A stretch of DNA of 24,481 nucleotides from Chara braunii (GCA_003427395.1 BFEA01000401.1:923747-948227), one strand, 5' to 3'; shown: positions 7,433-17,595, numbered from the stretch's first letter. The notes: generated from the sequence alone by a model not told the origin. A program made the numbers and translations.

Positions 7433-8804
7433 CTGCAGAAAGAGTATGAAGCCATTATTTGGCACAAAACAACAAAACAGAGAAAGGCCAAGGAGCGAGC
7501 ACGCAGGCAAACGATACCAGAACAAAAAACACAGGGTTAGCCGAAGACCGGGGGCCAAGTCCCACTAGATGGTGTTCTTCATTTCCGGCCATCGATCTGT
7601 ATATCCCCGCCACAATCGGCGGTCAAGAATGAAGAACACACGCCAGTGGGACCTGGCGCCGGACAGGCATTGTGTGTGCTTCTGAAAACTTCGATAGAGA
7701 AAACAACCAGAAACAAAAAGAAAAAGATGGGCAAAATAACATTTTCAAATAGCGCTTGACCGCTTCAATTTCCAGAGCAGCCCAGAGCAGATGAGCAGAT
7801 GACAACATTGCGAAACAGGCGCCGTTCACAGGGAAACTATATTCGCACAACGCCAGGGAGAGCAGCATCAAAGAGGCAGGAGCGGGAGAGAGAGGAGGAA
7901 ACAAGAGAGGGGGCAGAGAGAGGGGAAATAGGAAGAGGAAGAAGAGGCGCAAAGAGACAGACTACGAATCCATGTCATATCAAGTGAAGAAAGTAACCCT
8001 TAATAATAAATTTTAAGGAAAGAGAGAGAGAGAGAGAGCAACCCTCGATCCCTACAAATATGGGGCACTTGCTACTTTTCCGCCTTTTTACCTTCATTTA
8101 CCACCTCTTCCCCTCCCCCCCCCCACTCCTCCTTCCCCCTCCTTATCATCCTTTCAGGCCGAATTCTACTCCCGCTGCTTCTTGTGTATTACTCTATATT
8201 CTCTCCTCCTCCTCCTCCTCCTCAGTCATACTCGCGGCTAACCGACATCGGGGAATCCTTCATCTCATCATCCTCTTCTCCTTCCGACTCCGCAGCCTTC
8301 CCCTCTCCTTTCCTACTGCGCCGCCTCCGCTTCAGATGCACCGCCATTTTCTCCCTGTATCAACTAAATTATACAATCGCAAGTTATACATGGAGGTTGC
8401 TTGGGGCGGAGATTAAAACATAAAAAAATATATATATGGATCGCCCACCAGAGGCAGAGAATACAAGCAAGATACAGAATTACAACTCATTGACAGGCCT
8501 AGATTTCGATTGGATAAAAGAAAAAGGGGATTTAAATTGATATATCGTAGTATCCACCATCGCCGTTCCTTCGTCGGCAACGCGCGCGCTGCTATCGATC
8601 TCCTTACCCTCCTTCCCTCCTCTCTCCTCGTAGAAGAGTGTGAACGGTTTTTTTTTTTTTTTCCCGAGGCAAAGCCGGTCGTGGCTTGCTAGAAAGGGGG
8701 TGATAGGAGCAGCCCGCACTAGCAGGCCTCCCAGGTTGCTCCTGTCTATTGGTGGGGAGCTTCACCTGCTGGAAATCAGGAGGATGAACGGGTTTTTATT
8801 ACTG

Positions 8805-9200
8805 TATTTTACCGCTGGAAAAGGAAAGTAGGGAAAGAAGAGGAAATTTCAAAAAAAAAAATACCGCTGGGAAAGGAAACGAAAGGAAAGGAAAGGAAAA
8901 GTTTAAATGTTTTTTTCCCGCCGGAAAAGGAATGGAGGGAAGGGAACGGGGAAGAAAAGGAAATGAGGGAAAGGAAAGGGGAAGAAAGGAAAGGAGGGGG
9001 AAAAAAAAGTGAAGTTCAAATTGTTTTACTGCTGGGAAGGTAAAGGAAAGGAGGGGGGGGGAAAAGGAACGGTTGAATTGGTCTATCACGCTGGGAAAGG
9101 AAATGAGGGAAACAATACGACAGTTTAAGTTGTTTTACCGCTGGAGCAAAAAGGAAAGGAGGGAAAGAATAGAAACGGAGGGAAGGAATAGAAAAGGAGG
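8805..9200. repeat. irregular tandem array: TTTTACCGCTGG plus GGAAAGGA purine tract
   Basis: At least six units, starting near 8806, 8861, 8910, 9022, 9082 and 9132, share a TTTAAATTGTTTTACCGCTGG-like head followed by a purine tract of GGAAA/GGGAAAG repeats of varying length. Spacing varies from about 50 to 110 bp because the purine tracts expand differently. Long polypurine runs here can adopt triplex structures. Confidence 0.75.
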
Positions 9201-9639
9201 GAAAGTGCATCGGGACATCCGTTAAAAGTTTGGAACGATACAGAGACTGAAAATCAGCATAGCATAGCCCCTGCGCGAGGATGACACGCATAAATTGGGA
9301 AAAGGAGGGGGAAAAAAAAAAAAGGGAAAGGAGGGAAAGAATAGGAAAGGAGGGAGAGAGAAGGAACGGAGGAAAAAAAGATCGGTGCAGTGCGACTTCC
9401 CTCCTTTCTTCGCGCTTGTGTCGCCACGACCACGATGGCACGATGCAAAGATTACGGCGGTGGAAGAGCCCCCAGCCCGCCCGATGGGAGACCGTAGAGA
9501 TACTAGTAAGTCGGGCTACACTGGCCGCCCGTTTGATTTCCAATTGTTGTTCATCTCTTAACTTTGCGATTTGCCAGAATTTTCTTAACTGACGTGACTT
9601 TTTTACATCTAGTAATCGAACACCTGGACGCTGATCAAA

Positions 9640-9960
9640 TGTATCGAGACGCAATTAGACTCAACGAACTGTGAGTGAATGGATTGGACGGAACTGAACT
9701 GGTTGAATGGATTGAAATGAATTGCACTGGACAGAACTGATTGTACGGATTGTGAGATGAATTGCTGGAGATTCGACAGAACTCTTACTCTATGGGTTGA
9801 GAGGAGTTCCAAAGAACAGAAGAGATTGAATGGATTAAGATACATAAATTACAGATTGAACAGAAGTCGGATCGACTGGATAATGAGATGGATTGGAGGG
9901 AACGTGGAACGCAGCTGACTGAATGGATTGAGATGAATTGGAATTTGAACAATTGATTAA
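9640..9960. repeat. degenerate tandem repeat, GGATTGAGATGAATTG-like
   Basis: Repeated short segments such as GAATGGATTGAAATGAATTG, GGATTGTGAGATGAATTG and GAATGGATTGAGATGAATTG recur at irregular spacing with ACAGAACTGA/CGGAACTGA links. It is an old, diverged minisatellite. No protein frame is credible. Confidence 0.65.
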
Positions 9961-10109
9961 ACTGGCCGCCGCTTATGATTAACTGGATTACGATGGTGGT
10001 ATTCTTTTGCACGCTCTCCAGCTTTCATTTCATTGCTCAGAAAGAAGCTGATTGGAAGTTGACGTCGGAAAAGGTGAGCGCCCAACAGCACGCATCACTC
10101 GTCAGATGA

Positions 10110-10345
10110 ATTACTCGCGCTGCATGTGCGTGCACGTGTGTGTGCATCTGCATGTCTGGGGAACGCGGGAGAGCATACACACGTGCACGCTGCATGTGCG
10201 TGCATGTGCGTGCACGTGTGTGTGCATCTCCACGTCTGGGGAACGCGGGAGAGCATACATGCACACGTGCGTGCACATGTGTGTGCCTCTCTATGTCGGC
10301 GGAACGCGGAAGAGCATACACACGTGCGTGCACTTGTGTGTGTAA
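10110..10345. repeat. three tandem units rich in alternating GTGCGTGCA
   Basis: Three units of about 80, 61 and a partial length end with GGAACGCGGGAGAGCATACA (10160, 10240 and 10301 regions). They differ in the number of internal CATGTGCGTG segments. Alternating purine-pyrimidine steps give Z-DNA potential. All frames are open over much of it, which is an artefact of composition. Confidence 0.85.
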
Positions 10346-10994
10346 TCGGCGGAATGAGGGGGAAGGCGCCGGGAGGGGCCGTCTTCCTCCGAACAGAAAG
10401 GAGGGTCATTTGACCTGTACTCGGGGCAAACTTTCAATCTAGATACCGCGATGATGACCGCCCGTCGCGCTAGACAACGATGTACCGACAAACCCCCCTG
10501 ATTGGCTGGCTCCATATTAGAGGATTCGAGCAAGCAGGATGAGAAGATAAGATCCCTGCAAGAACTCAGCTCCTACAGCCCCCCCTCCCTCCTGCCCCGT
10601 TTTCCAAGCGAAAGAGGGAGGGAGCATCCGCTTGCTTCTCAGCGGTGACATTCGCACGAAAGCAACGAGATGAACCAACCACACCGCGCGGAGCCCGCGC
10701 GATTCTCAGCAGATGCCGGAGACGGGTGCACACAGAGAAGAAAACGCGGGAAACGAGGGTTGCACCCTATTCCTACACGCTCTCCCGCCATAAACGGGAT
10801 GCACCGCGGGAGAACCATACGCGTTCCTCTCTCCTCGGTAGTGGGACCAGAGGCGACTCCGAGCGGCGATGAGACGCAAGCGACGCCGGGGGTAAGGCCG
10901 CCAGACGGCGAGGGGATACGGAGAGCGCGTGACATATACAGTAAATCGCGCCGTGACGTCGCCGACGAACAAATCGCAGCGTCTGCGCGCTTCC

Positions 10995-10997
<3 letters not shown>

Positions 10998-11070
<73 letters not shown>

Positions 11071-11667
11071 NNNNNNNNNNNNNNNNNNNNNNNNNNNNNN
11101 NNNNNNNNNNNNNNNNNNNNNNNNNNNNNNNNNNNNNNNNNNNNNNNNNNNNNNNNNNNNNNNNNNNNNNNNNNNNNNNNNNNNNNNNNNNNNNNNNNNN
11201 NNNNNNNNNNNNNNNNNNNNNNNNNNNNNNNNNNNNNNNNNNNNNNNNNNNNNNNNNNNNNNNNNNNNNNNNNNNNNNNNNNNNNNNNNNNNNNNNNNNN
11301 NNNNNNNNNNNNNNNNNNNNNNNNNNNNNNNNNNNNNNNNNNNNNNNNNNNNNNNNNNNNNNNNNNNNNNNNNNNNNNNNNNNNNNNNNNNNNNNNNNNN
11401 NNNNNNNNNNNNNNNNNNNNNNNNNNNNNNNNNNNNNNNNNNNNNNNNNNNNNNNNNNNNNNNNNNNNNNNNNNNNNNNNNNNNNNNNNNNNNNNNNNNN
11501 NNNNNNNNNNNNNNNNNNNNNNNNNNNNNNNNNNNNNNNNNNNNNNNNNNNNNNNNNNNNNNNNNNNNNNNNNNNNNNNNNNNNNNNNNNNNNNNNNNNN
11601 NNNNNNNNNNNNNNNNNNNNNNNNNNNNNNNNNNNNNNNNNNNNNNNNNNNNNNNNNNNNNNNNNNN

Positions 11668-11729
<62 letters not shown>
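10998..11729. repeat. (CT)n microsatellite containing a 597-N assembly gap
   Basis: CT dinucleotides run from 10998 to 11070, N from 11071 to 11667, and CT again to 11729. The gap is probably a collapsed or unsequenced CT array or a longer insertion within it. The N length may be a placeholder. On the minus strand it lies inside intron 1 of the SDH7-like gene, only about 50 bp downstream of its donor. Confidence 0.95.
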
Positions 11730-11733
<4 letters not shown>

Positions 11734-11778
11734 GTCGTGAAAAACGTTACCAGTGAGGGAAGTTCGTCCGACACTCAC

Positions 11779-11931
11779 CTCCAGCTCTCTCGCGCCGAAA
11801 TCGGAAGACGATGGAGCTCTCAAGCCGCCTTGAGGTGCTGAAGTCTGCACTAGCCTCCTATTACACCGCGGCAGCATTGCGTTCAACGCACTGCGCGACA
11901 CCATTGCCACGTTCCTCATCGTCCCCGCCAT
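11779..11931 (-). CDS. SDH7: exon 1 (start codon, mitochondrial presequence) of the SDH7-like gene
   Basis: Minus-strand exon of 153 nt, 51 codons, from ATG at 11931 to a perfect donor (CTGGAG followed by GTGAGTGTC). It is the first ATG in its frame, with G at -3 and G at +4, a good context. The peptide begins MAGTMRNVAMVSRSALNAML and is rich in Arg, Ser and Ala with no acidic residue in the first 40 positions, as expected for a mitochondrial targeting sequence. It ends SSSDFGARELE. Spliced in phase 0 to 7432-7330 it reads GARELE-LLKDDPALRRFKSH, which fits the remembered plant SDH7 pattern G-x-REKALL-x-DPAL. The local DNA is GC- and CpG-rich, in contrast to its surroundings. The assignment to one gene depends on intron 1 being real. 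Confidence 0.55.
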
Positions 11932-12259
11932 ACCTGTCCCCAGGCTCCTTACACTAACACCCGTGCGACACGCGGGTACCCAATGGGCGAATCCGCGCGT
12001 TTTTTCGGCTTTGGTCGCCCGCGTTAATCTCAACTTTTTCCCCGCGCTCAAGCCGGCGGCGATTCGTTGTGCTGTGGCAGGCACCGCTCGCGGAAATTGT
12101 GTTCGTGGTTTTGATAGTTCTTTCTACTCTGGGTGACACCCCCGTTGGCCGGCCTCGGAGTTCATACGGTCATGGCTATGGCGACCTACCGGGTTGGATC
12201 ATTTCTGGGATCCTCACCTTACGCACATCCGGTCAAAAAGCCGAGTGTGCAGGGAGATG
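11932..12259 (-). promoter_or_regulatory. presumed 5' UTR and promoter region of the SDH7-like gene
   Basis: GC-rich DNA directly upstream (minus strand) of the exon 1 ATG, rich in CpG up to about 12140. No clear TATA box was found, which is common for housekeeping genes. The transcription start cannot be placed. The only support is position and composition. Confidence 0.3.
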
Positions 12260-12465
12260 AAAATCCGAAAAGACCGAAGAGGCGAGCTCGGTGGGTACAC
12301 CCATGAACTGTCGAAAATACAGACCCGTGTTCGAATCCAGATGACGGAACTTGATTGATGAGTAAAAGTTGTGAAACCAACTATTTCTGAATTGCCTGGG
12401 GGCGGTCAGCTTAATGATGATATCTCAAGGCCGTCGCCCTTCAAAAAAAAAAAAAATCCGAAAAG
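12260..12465 (+). mobile_element. tRNA-derived SINE with A tail and 13-bp target duplications
   Basis: The element body is about 12273-12452. It is flanked by identical AAAATCCGAAAAG at 12260-12272 and 12453-12465, a clear retroposition target duplication. The head has an A-box-like GGCGAGCTCGGTGGGTAC and, about 35 nt later, a B-box-like GTGTTCGAATCC, so it derives from a tRNA and has an internal polymerase III promoter. The tail segment includes GGGCGG facing CCGTCGCCC, which can pair, then a poly-A of about 14. The exact flanks suggest a fairly recent insertion. It lies a few hundred bases upstream of the SDH7-like start codon. Confidence 0.85.
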
Positions 12466-13073
12466 GGCAGCGGCAAGCCCGCTAGAAGGTACTCGTGCTA
12501 CGACACACCTGGACCTCTGAGCTGTCATGCCTGTGCTATGGAGCTAAACTCAGCTGCTTAGGGCCAGGACCCCTACCTTCTTACCCGGAAAAAACGTACG
12601 TATTAGACTTCATGGCCCTTGCCTGCAGGGGAGCAATTATGGAAAGTTGGAAACCTTATGGAAGGCCAGGAATAAAGCTGTCTTCAGTCAGGAACACGTT
12701 TCTTTCCTGAGCCTGGTCTTTAATTAGACTCTGTATTAGAGTGGACTGGCGTTCTACCCGCCAACAGGTTCATAAAAGTCGATACTCGTTTTCCCAAACC
12801 TGGGCTAGAAATGGCTGCTTTGCTTGGGTCTCTACTGAAGGTAAGTTGCTACTTGCAGATTGGCTACTTCCAGATAAGTAAGTGAAGTCAGGAATGAAGC
12901 GCAGACAGGCCCTCATATCAGAAACACTATAGAAATGTACTCAGAGGCCAAGAGAGTAGGCCCTTACATTAGGAGTAACAAAATTTGCTGGCCGTGAGTC
13001 AGGCCACTTTCACATAGGAAACGTACAGTTCTGCAAACTATCGTAGTGATCAACCTTTTCTTTTTCAATTATT
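12466..13073. other. gene-free stretch with an AATAAA signal and a hairpin
   Basis: No gene supported. AATAAA (12671-12676) is followed by a hairpin, TCAGGAA and TTCCTGA around a 9-nt loop (12688-12710). That arrangement could belong to an LTR or a transcript end, but no LTR boundaries were found. A donor-like GAAGGTAAGT occurs near 12838. Confidence 0.4.
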
Positions 13074-13230
13074 TTTTTATTTTATGTTTTTTTTTATTAT
13101 AAAAAGAGCTCCACGTCCCTTACAAACTGATAATCTTTTGAGGCCGGGGTCCTCACAGTCTACCCGGAGTAGCCAAGCCACATACGGACCGGGAGCCTTA
13201 CCCGGTTTCCCTTTAGACCGGTCACCAGCT
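13074..13230 (-). mobile_element. 3' end of an A-tailed retroelement (minus strand)
   Basis: Read on the minus strand: GGGTAAGGCTCCC (13203-13191), then about 34 nt, then GTGAGGACCCCGGCCTC (13156-13140), then about 35 nt to an A-rich tail (rendered as T-rich 13074-13105). The same order and spacing occur in the A-tailed sequence at 24361-24468 on the plus strand, so the two are copies of one 3' tail family. The 5' part, above 13230, is lost in or beyond GA repeats. Confidence 0.6.
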
Positions 13231-13334
13231 GAAAATCGGGTCCAGCGTCCCCTAGATACCCTAACTAATTGTCTACCGCGTGGGCGAGAGGAACGCAGCC
13301 CTAAGGTAGCCAAAGCAATGAGACCAAGAGCGCG

Positions 13335-13338
<4 letters not shown>
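13231..13338. other. short unique stretch before the GA array
   Basis: Probably a continuation of the same minus-strand retroelement. No coding frame is recognised. Confidence 0.3.
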
Positions 13339-13386
<48 letters not shown>

Positions 13387-13474
13387 TCCATGTATTGTTA
13401 TGAGTGTGAGAGAGAGAGAGAGAGTGAGAGAGAAAGAAAGAGAGATAGAGAGAGAGGGAGGGGGGGGCGCCTAC

Positions 13475-13533
<59 letters not shown>
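13339..13533. repeat. interrupted (GA)n microsatellite
   Basis: Three blocks, 13339-13384, about 13408-13452 and 13479-13533, are separated by short unique sequence. This is the opposite sense to the CT array 2 kb away. Confidence 0.95.
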
Positions 13534-13534
<1 letters not shown>

Positions 13535-13549
13535 CTGAATGGCAAAATT

Positions 13550-13760
13550 AAAATATGGGTAAAATTGCGGCCGCGATCTATTTCACAGTTGGAATGATTT
13601 TTTTTAATTTATTTAGCATTTTTCCTGGAAAGATCACAACAAAATCTACGAGTACTCCAATTTTCAGGTTTTTTCACGCATTCTTCTGAGCGAGAAAACT
13701 CACTGAATTTGGAGTGCTTTCAGTTGGCCCACACATGATACGGCTGGCCGCTTGAGGAAA
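13550..13760. repeat. dispersed repeat, copy 1
   Basis: Shares with 17328-17545, in the same orientation, an AT-rich segment with the blocks AATGATTTTTT, ATTTTTC-TGGAAAGA-CACAAC and ATCTA, then a similar TTCTGAGCGAGAAAA / TCCGAGCACAAAAA block and a final CACATGA. Many substitutions and small indels separate the copies, so the family is old. It has no coding frame. Confidence 0.65.
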
Positions 13761-13799
13761 TAGTAACCATCTATATTCCGATGAAGTACTAAAGGGTTG

Positions 13800-14515
13800 T
13801 ACTAAGAACTTGAGAAGAGCGGCGGAGTGCTACTGGGAACGCTCCGCCGCCCGACGTTTTGACGCAACGGCAGACTCCTTGGTGAGGGTGGGAAACGAAG
13901 AACGGTTGGGGCGCCATGACGGAAGTTTGACGCGAGGACGAGAGTGCGGGGCGAGAGGACAGCAAGTGGATGATGAGGCGGGAGAGGGATCGTGGGGCAT
14001 GAAGGAGCAGGCTAGTGGTGTCTGGGCGTTGTTGAAGGCTCTCCTGTTTGCTGTTTTTGTCACGTGCTTGCTTGCTTGAGAGGAAGAACACGGGGGCAGT
14101 GTGTCTCATATTATGGTCTCGTTGGAGAGGAGAAATGTCGGGGGGGGGAGTAAGGGGAGGCAGACAGGGTTTAATGGGCTAGAGGGAGAGTATTGCAAGA
14201 AGGAATGGAAGGAGGAACGCGGGAGTAAGGATGTTGAAGACAGGTCTTCTATAGGCGGGCGACGTCTGCGATGATGGCACCCCTTCATCTCTTTGGGCTA
14301 CCTGCGAGGGGCGGCTGGCAGGCTCGACAATTTAGTCTCGTGATGTGGTTTAGATTGTTGTTATGGTAATTTTAGTTGCGGTTCTGTTATCTTCATCGTT
14401 CTGTCCTTTAGGATGGTTATATAGTTGTCAACCACATGCGGCTGAGTTGCTTGAGAGCCGATGAAGGAGGAGGTGAGGTTTGGAGAGAGGGGGGGTGCGT
14501 TTAGGGATTGTCGAG
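13800..14515 (+). other. GC-rich stretch with an unassigned open frame and a donor-like site
   Basis: A plus frame is open from 13810 to 14079 and ends in a hydrophobic segment (GVWALLKALLFAVFVTCLLA, preceded by MKEQAS). The minus strand is also open here, so neither is established. Downstream, GTCGAGG followed by GTAAGTTGTG (about 14516) is a good plus-strand donor, and a long T-rich, ORF-free stretch follows. This would suit a 5' exon and first intron of a plus-strand gene whose downstream exons were not recognised. Confidence 0.25.
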
Positions 14516-15431
14516 GGTAAGTTGTGTTCTTCCTCTTCATGTTTTATAATGATGATTTTGTGATGACCCTGATGAGATTGTTAACGATGTGATTCCTAAA
14601 TAGTTTTGTCTGGTTAAATACCTATTAGTCTTTCTAACCTTGAATTCTATATATGTAACGAAAATGTAACTAATAATTTTGATTATGAGGTTTGAAAATC
14701 AAGATTAATTCTGACCTATTTTGTTTGACCTTAGTTTGTTTGCCTATTTTTTTTCAAATTTCACATCATTAGCCGTGTCGATTATCGTATGTTTTGTTGT
14801 TGAATTACTTTCTAGGCAATACATGTAGCCTGAGATTCGTAAATCAGAGGTTGGGCACCTCTGATTTCTTAAAAGTAATTTTCAAATCTTAACTCAATGT
14901 CGTTTGATCTTCTGATATGTGCCGATGCTTAAATTCATGAGGTAGGTAATCTTGATTTCGAAATTTTAGTCACTATGTGTCTTGACTCAATTTTTGATTG
15001 TCTCATCTTGATTCATGACCCTTTTGAGGGCTTATATGTTGAAATTTCTAAGTGATGACATCAGGTTCTTAATGCTGGAATTTGCAACAGGGTGGCGGAG
15101 GTCTTATGGGGTGGATGTAATGCATCTAGTTGGTGAGGGGGCTAGCCAACTGGATGGAAATAGGGTATGGCAGCGCTAAGGCGTAGTATGTCCAGTCGGA
15201 GTAGGGTCAGCAGGGAGAGGGGGAACTTTGGGGGATGGACCTCACCCAGTTGGCTAAAAACTTGATTGGCTAAAATTCATTTCTAAATTTCAATTCTAAA
15301 CAAGTACTATGTTGTGAATTCAGGTGGGGAGTTGGAACTGGAGGATGAAAGGTAGTAAGGAATCTTGCAACAGGGGAGGGGTTGTTTGTTCAGGGAAGTA
15401 GGTTTAGAAGGACGAGGATGTGACGACACAG

Positions 15432-15690
15432 ACCGGTGCTGGAGTGTCTACTCTATGACCTGGGGGAGCTTGAGGCCTGTGGAGTTTTGTCGAGGGTGGA
15501 AGGTATAACCACATTGTCCGACGTAGCCGGCGCTGGGGTATCTACCCTGTAACCTATCAGGGGCTTGTAGCTAAGGGAGATGTTGAGGGAGGAAGGCATT
15601 TCTTATCCATCAGAGTTAGGTTGGTCGGTACTGGGGAAGGTCGTGTTGCCCTGTCACCCTAGCAGAAGGGGGTGAGAGACTAGGTGAGTT
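15432..15690. repeat. degenerate repeat block, three sub-units (block 1)
   Basis: Three sub-units starting near 15432, 15526 and 15624 share CGGTGCTGGGG, a short spacer, CCCTGTAACCTAGCAG and GGGG. The first also carries TTTTGTCGAGGGTGGAAGG. The same sub-units and the GTCGAGGGCGGAAGG link recur in block 2 at 16745-17010. Confidence 0.7.
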
Positions 15691-16744
15691 CTGGTACGAG
15701 GACTGAAAGCCTATACCTATGATTCGTCTGTTGAGGGGGGAACTTGAAGGTTTAGATAGCTGGCGGGTTCATTTTTGACTCTCTGTCTTTATGGTTTTAG
15801 GGTTGTTTCCAAAAAAATGGTGTCTCAAATAGTGATTACTCAAGTAATAGTTTTTTTTTCAATTGTTGTTCTTAGCAAATGGGCCTCTGTCCGTGATGTT
15901 GTGGGATCCGGGTCATAGGTGTTGAATGAATTATCTCCTTTAGGGTTAGAGTCCCTCCCTGCGAGGGTTACACAAGGTGAGTGGTCTGATCCTTGAGAGG
16001 GTAGGGGCGGTATTGAGGGTTTGTCATTTTCTGGGCCACGCTGATTTTTGGGTCGGATCAGCTATGGCGGTTGGGGAGAGAGGACAAGGGGTGCTGATGT
16101 CAGCAGGGTGAGAGGTGAGAGGGTTGTTCCGCTTGGAGGGGGTGAAGCAGGAAGGAAGGAGGATCTTCGTCTCTGCGGGGTGTATGCGACTGAGAGAGCA
16201 GGATGGGTATTTTGAGGGTTGTTCTAAACTGGGGCGGGGAGGTGAGGGGGCACCTTCCCATGGAGGCAGTGAACAGACAGGGGATTGTTTTTTTCGAGAG
16301 AGGAGTAATACCTTTGGTTTTTGTGACCCTTTTCATGTAACCGAGACCTCCATAGGCGCTGGATTTTTCCCTCTTCCTGTGGGAATAGTAGGCGCTGAAA
16401 CGGTCATGTGTTTTTTTGGAATGTTTTGACTTTCTGTTTTCCTAATTGAAAAATTCTTCCAAGGTTTGGTGTTGAAGTCAGGGAGTAGTGGTGTTGTGAC
16501 ACGGGGAGATGACGCACTCTGCGGCGTACAGGCTAGCCTGTAGGGTTGAAATAGGGTACAACAACGGTGAAAATGGTGGTTTCACCGTGTAAGACTTATC
16601 GGAGTAGGGTTGAGAATGACTTTTTAGAGGGGATATTTGAAAGATGAATGATGGGATCTACAACTATGGTGTTGATTGGTAGCTTGACTGGTATTTACCT
16701 TAGTCTTGAGTCCCGGTGGCTTGCGAATAGACGAGGCCAAAACG

Positions 16745-17010
16745 ACGATGGTCGGTGTTGGGGCTTGGTTGCGTTGTCCTGTAACTCGAGCTGTATGAGG
16801 GCATGAGACCTGGTAAAGAGATCTGGGGAGTTGTCGAGGGCGGAAGGCACTCTAGTATCTTTTGGTGAGCTGATGCCTAGCCGATGTTGGCCGGAGTTGG
16901 GGCGGGTCGCTTTGCCCTGTGTCCCAACAGATGGGGGGGTTCCGAGTCTGGGGTGGGTCGTGCCACCCTGTAACCTAGCAGTTAGGGGCATGAGGCTTGG
17001 TAGAGATTGG
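16745..17010. repeat. degenerate repeat block, three sub-units (block 2)
   Basis: Sub-units near 16750, 16888 and 16945 match block 1 (GGTCGGTGTTGGGG, CCTGTAACCTAGCAG, GGGGCATGAGGC). Spacing is uneven. Both blocks are in the same orientation, 1.3 kb apart, consistent with a segmental duplication of an older tandem array. Confidence 0.7.
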
Positions 17011-17290
17011 GCATCGGGATATAGGGGTGAGACAAGTAGGGTTGGGATGTCGAAAGGCCCTAAAGCAGGTGCTTCTTTCGTTCTAAATGCTCCTTTGATC
17101 CGAGCTTTGGAGGATAAAGAATTTTAGTGTTTTAGTGCACAGTTGTTTTTCTTAGCCAAAGTCGGGTAATGACCCCGGTACATCGAGGATTTTTCCATAA
17201 ATTTCTCAATTTCTCAATATGATCTTAAATGGGATGCTGGGCCCGGTTCCCAACACATATTGCTCCCCACGAATAGATTGGAGCATGTTT

Positions 17291-17293
<3 letters not shown>

Positions 17294-17326
<33 letters not shown>
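17294..17326. repeat. A33 homopolymer
   Basis: A run of 33 A. It may be the tail of a plus-strand retroposon, given the hairpin 50 bp upstream. A diverged copy of the dispersed repeat at 13550 follows immediately. Confidence 0.9.
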
Positions 17327-17327
<1 letters not shown>

Positions 17328-17328
<1 letters not shown>

Positions 17329-17545
17329 GGTAAAAATAGAAAATGTGTCGAATCGGCGCGATGATTATGTCGCGGTCTAAATGATTTTTTGAAAATGTTA
17401 TAATATTTTTCATGGAAAGAACACAACCTCATCTATGGATTCTTGAAATTCCAGATTTGCCTGCGGGTTCCTCCGAGCACAAAAAATCGCCAAAGTGGCC
17501 TATTGCAAAACGTTTGTTCCGTTACACATGACTTCCCTGTTTTGA
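17328..17545. repeat. dispersed repeat, copy 2
   Basis: Diverged copy of the segment at 13550-13760, same orientation (blocks ATTTTTCATGGAAAGAACACAA, ATCTATGGA, CTCCGAGCACAAAAAATCG). Both copies are preceded by a simple-sequence run, GA in copy 1 and A in copy 2. Confidence 0.65.
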
Positions 17546-17595
17546 GAAGACGGGCCTCAACGCATGGGCCTGATAGCCATTTTGCAGTTCACGTG

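Larger units (their letters stand above)
7433..11778 (-). other. about 4.3-kb intron 1 of the SDH7-like gene, repeat-filled
   Basis: Bounded by the donor GTGAGT at 11778-11773 and the acceptor CTGCAG ending at 7433 (minus strand). It has no further recognised exon. The contents are a purine-rich stretch (7860-7950), a short GA repeat (8020-8038), pyrimidine-rich DNA with a TCC/CTC run (8100-8330), a T18 tract (8647), purine-rich tandem units (8805-9200), degenerate GGATTGAGATGAATTG-like units (9640-9960), GTGCGTGCA-rich units (10110-10345), GC-rich unique sequence (10560-10990) and a CT microsatellite containing the assembly gap. Open frames in these parts are low-complexity. Confidence 0.5.
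14516..17293. other. 2.8-kb gene-free, G/T-rich stretch
   Basis: There are no ORFs with recognisable motifs. G and T dominate the plus strand. A perfect 11-bp hairpin lies at 14841-14867 (AAATCAGAGGT, 5-nt loop, ACCTCTGATTT). Two related repeat blocks at 15432-15690 and 16745-17010 are described separately. The rest could be intron or decayed transposon. Just before the A tract at 17294, CTGGGCCCGGTTCCCA forms a small hairpin resembling the hairpin that precedes other A tails in this window. Confidence 0.5.

Noticed and set aside
8060-8423. Plus-strand frame with a hydrophobic Pro/Leu-rich product
   Set aside because: Arises from pyrimidine-rich low-complexity DNA within the presumed intron, with no conserved motif.
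10037-10442. Several overlapping Cys/His/Arg-rich frames on both strands
   Set aside because: Translation artefact of the alternating GTGCGTGCA tandem units; all six frames look alike.
10639-12084. Very long open frames on both strands across the N gap
   Set aside because: They are open only because N and CT/AG repeats contain no stops. Only the terminal 153-nt exon (11779-11931) has splice and start support.
12520-13050. Possible solo LTR (AATAAA plus hairpin)
   Set aside because: No terminal TG/CA boundaries, target duplication or primer-binding site could be found.
13300-13316. CTAAGGTAGCCAAA, similar to a conserved large-subunit rRNA segment
   Set aside because: The flanks do not continue as rRNA, so a short chance match is more likely.
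13089-13551. Plus-strand frame ending in an Arg-Glu repeat
   Set aside because: The second half is the GA microsatellite and the first half is the antisense of a retroelement tail.
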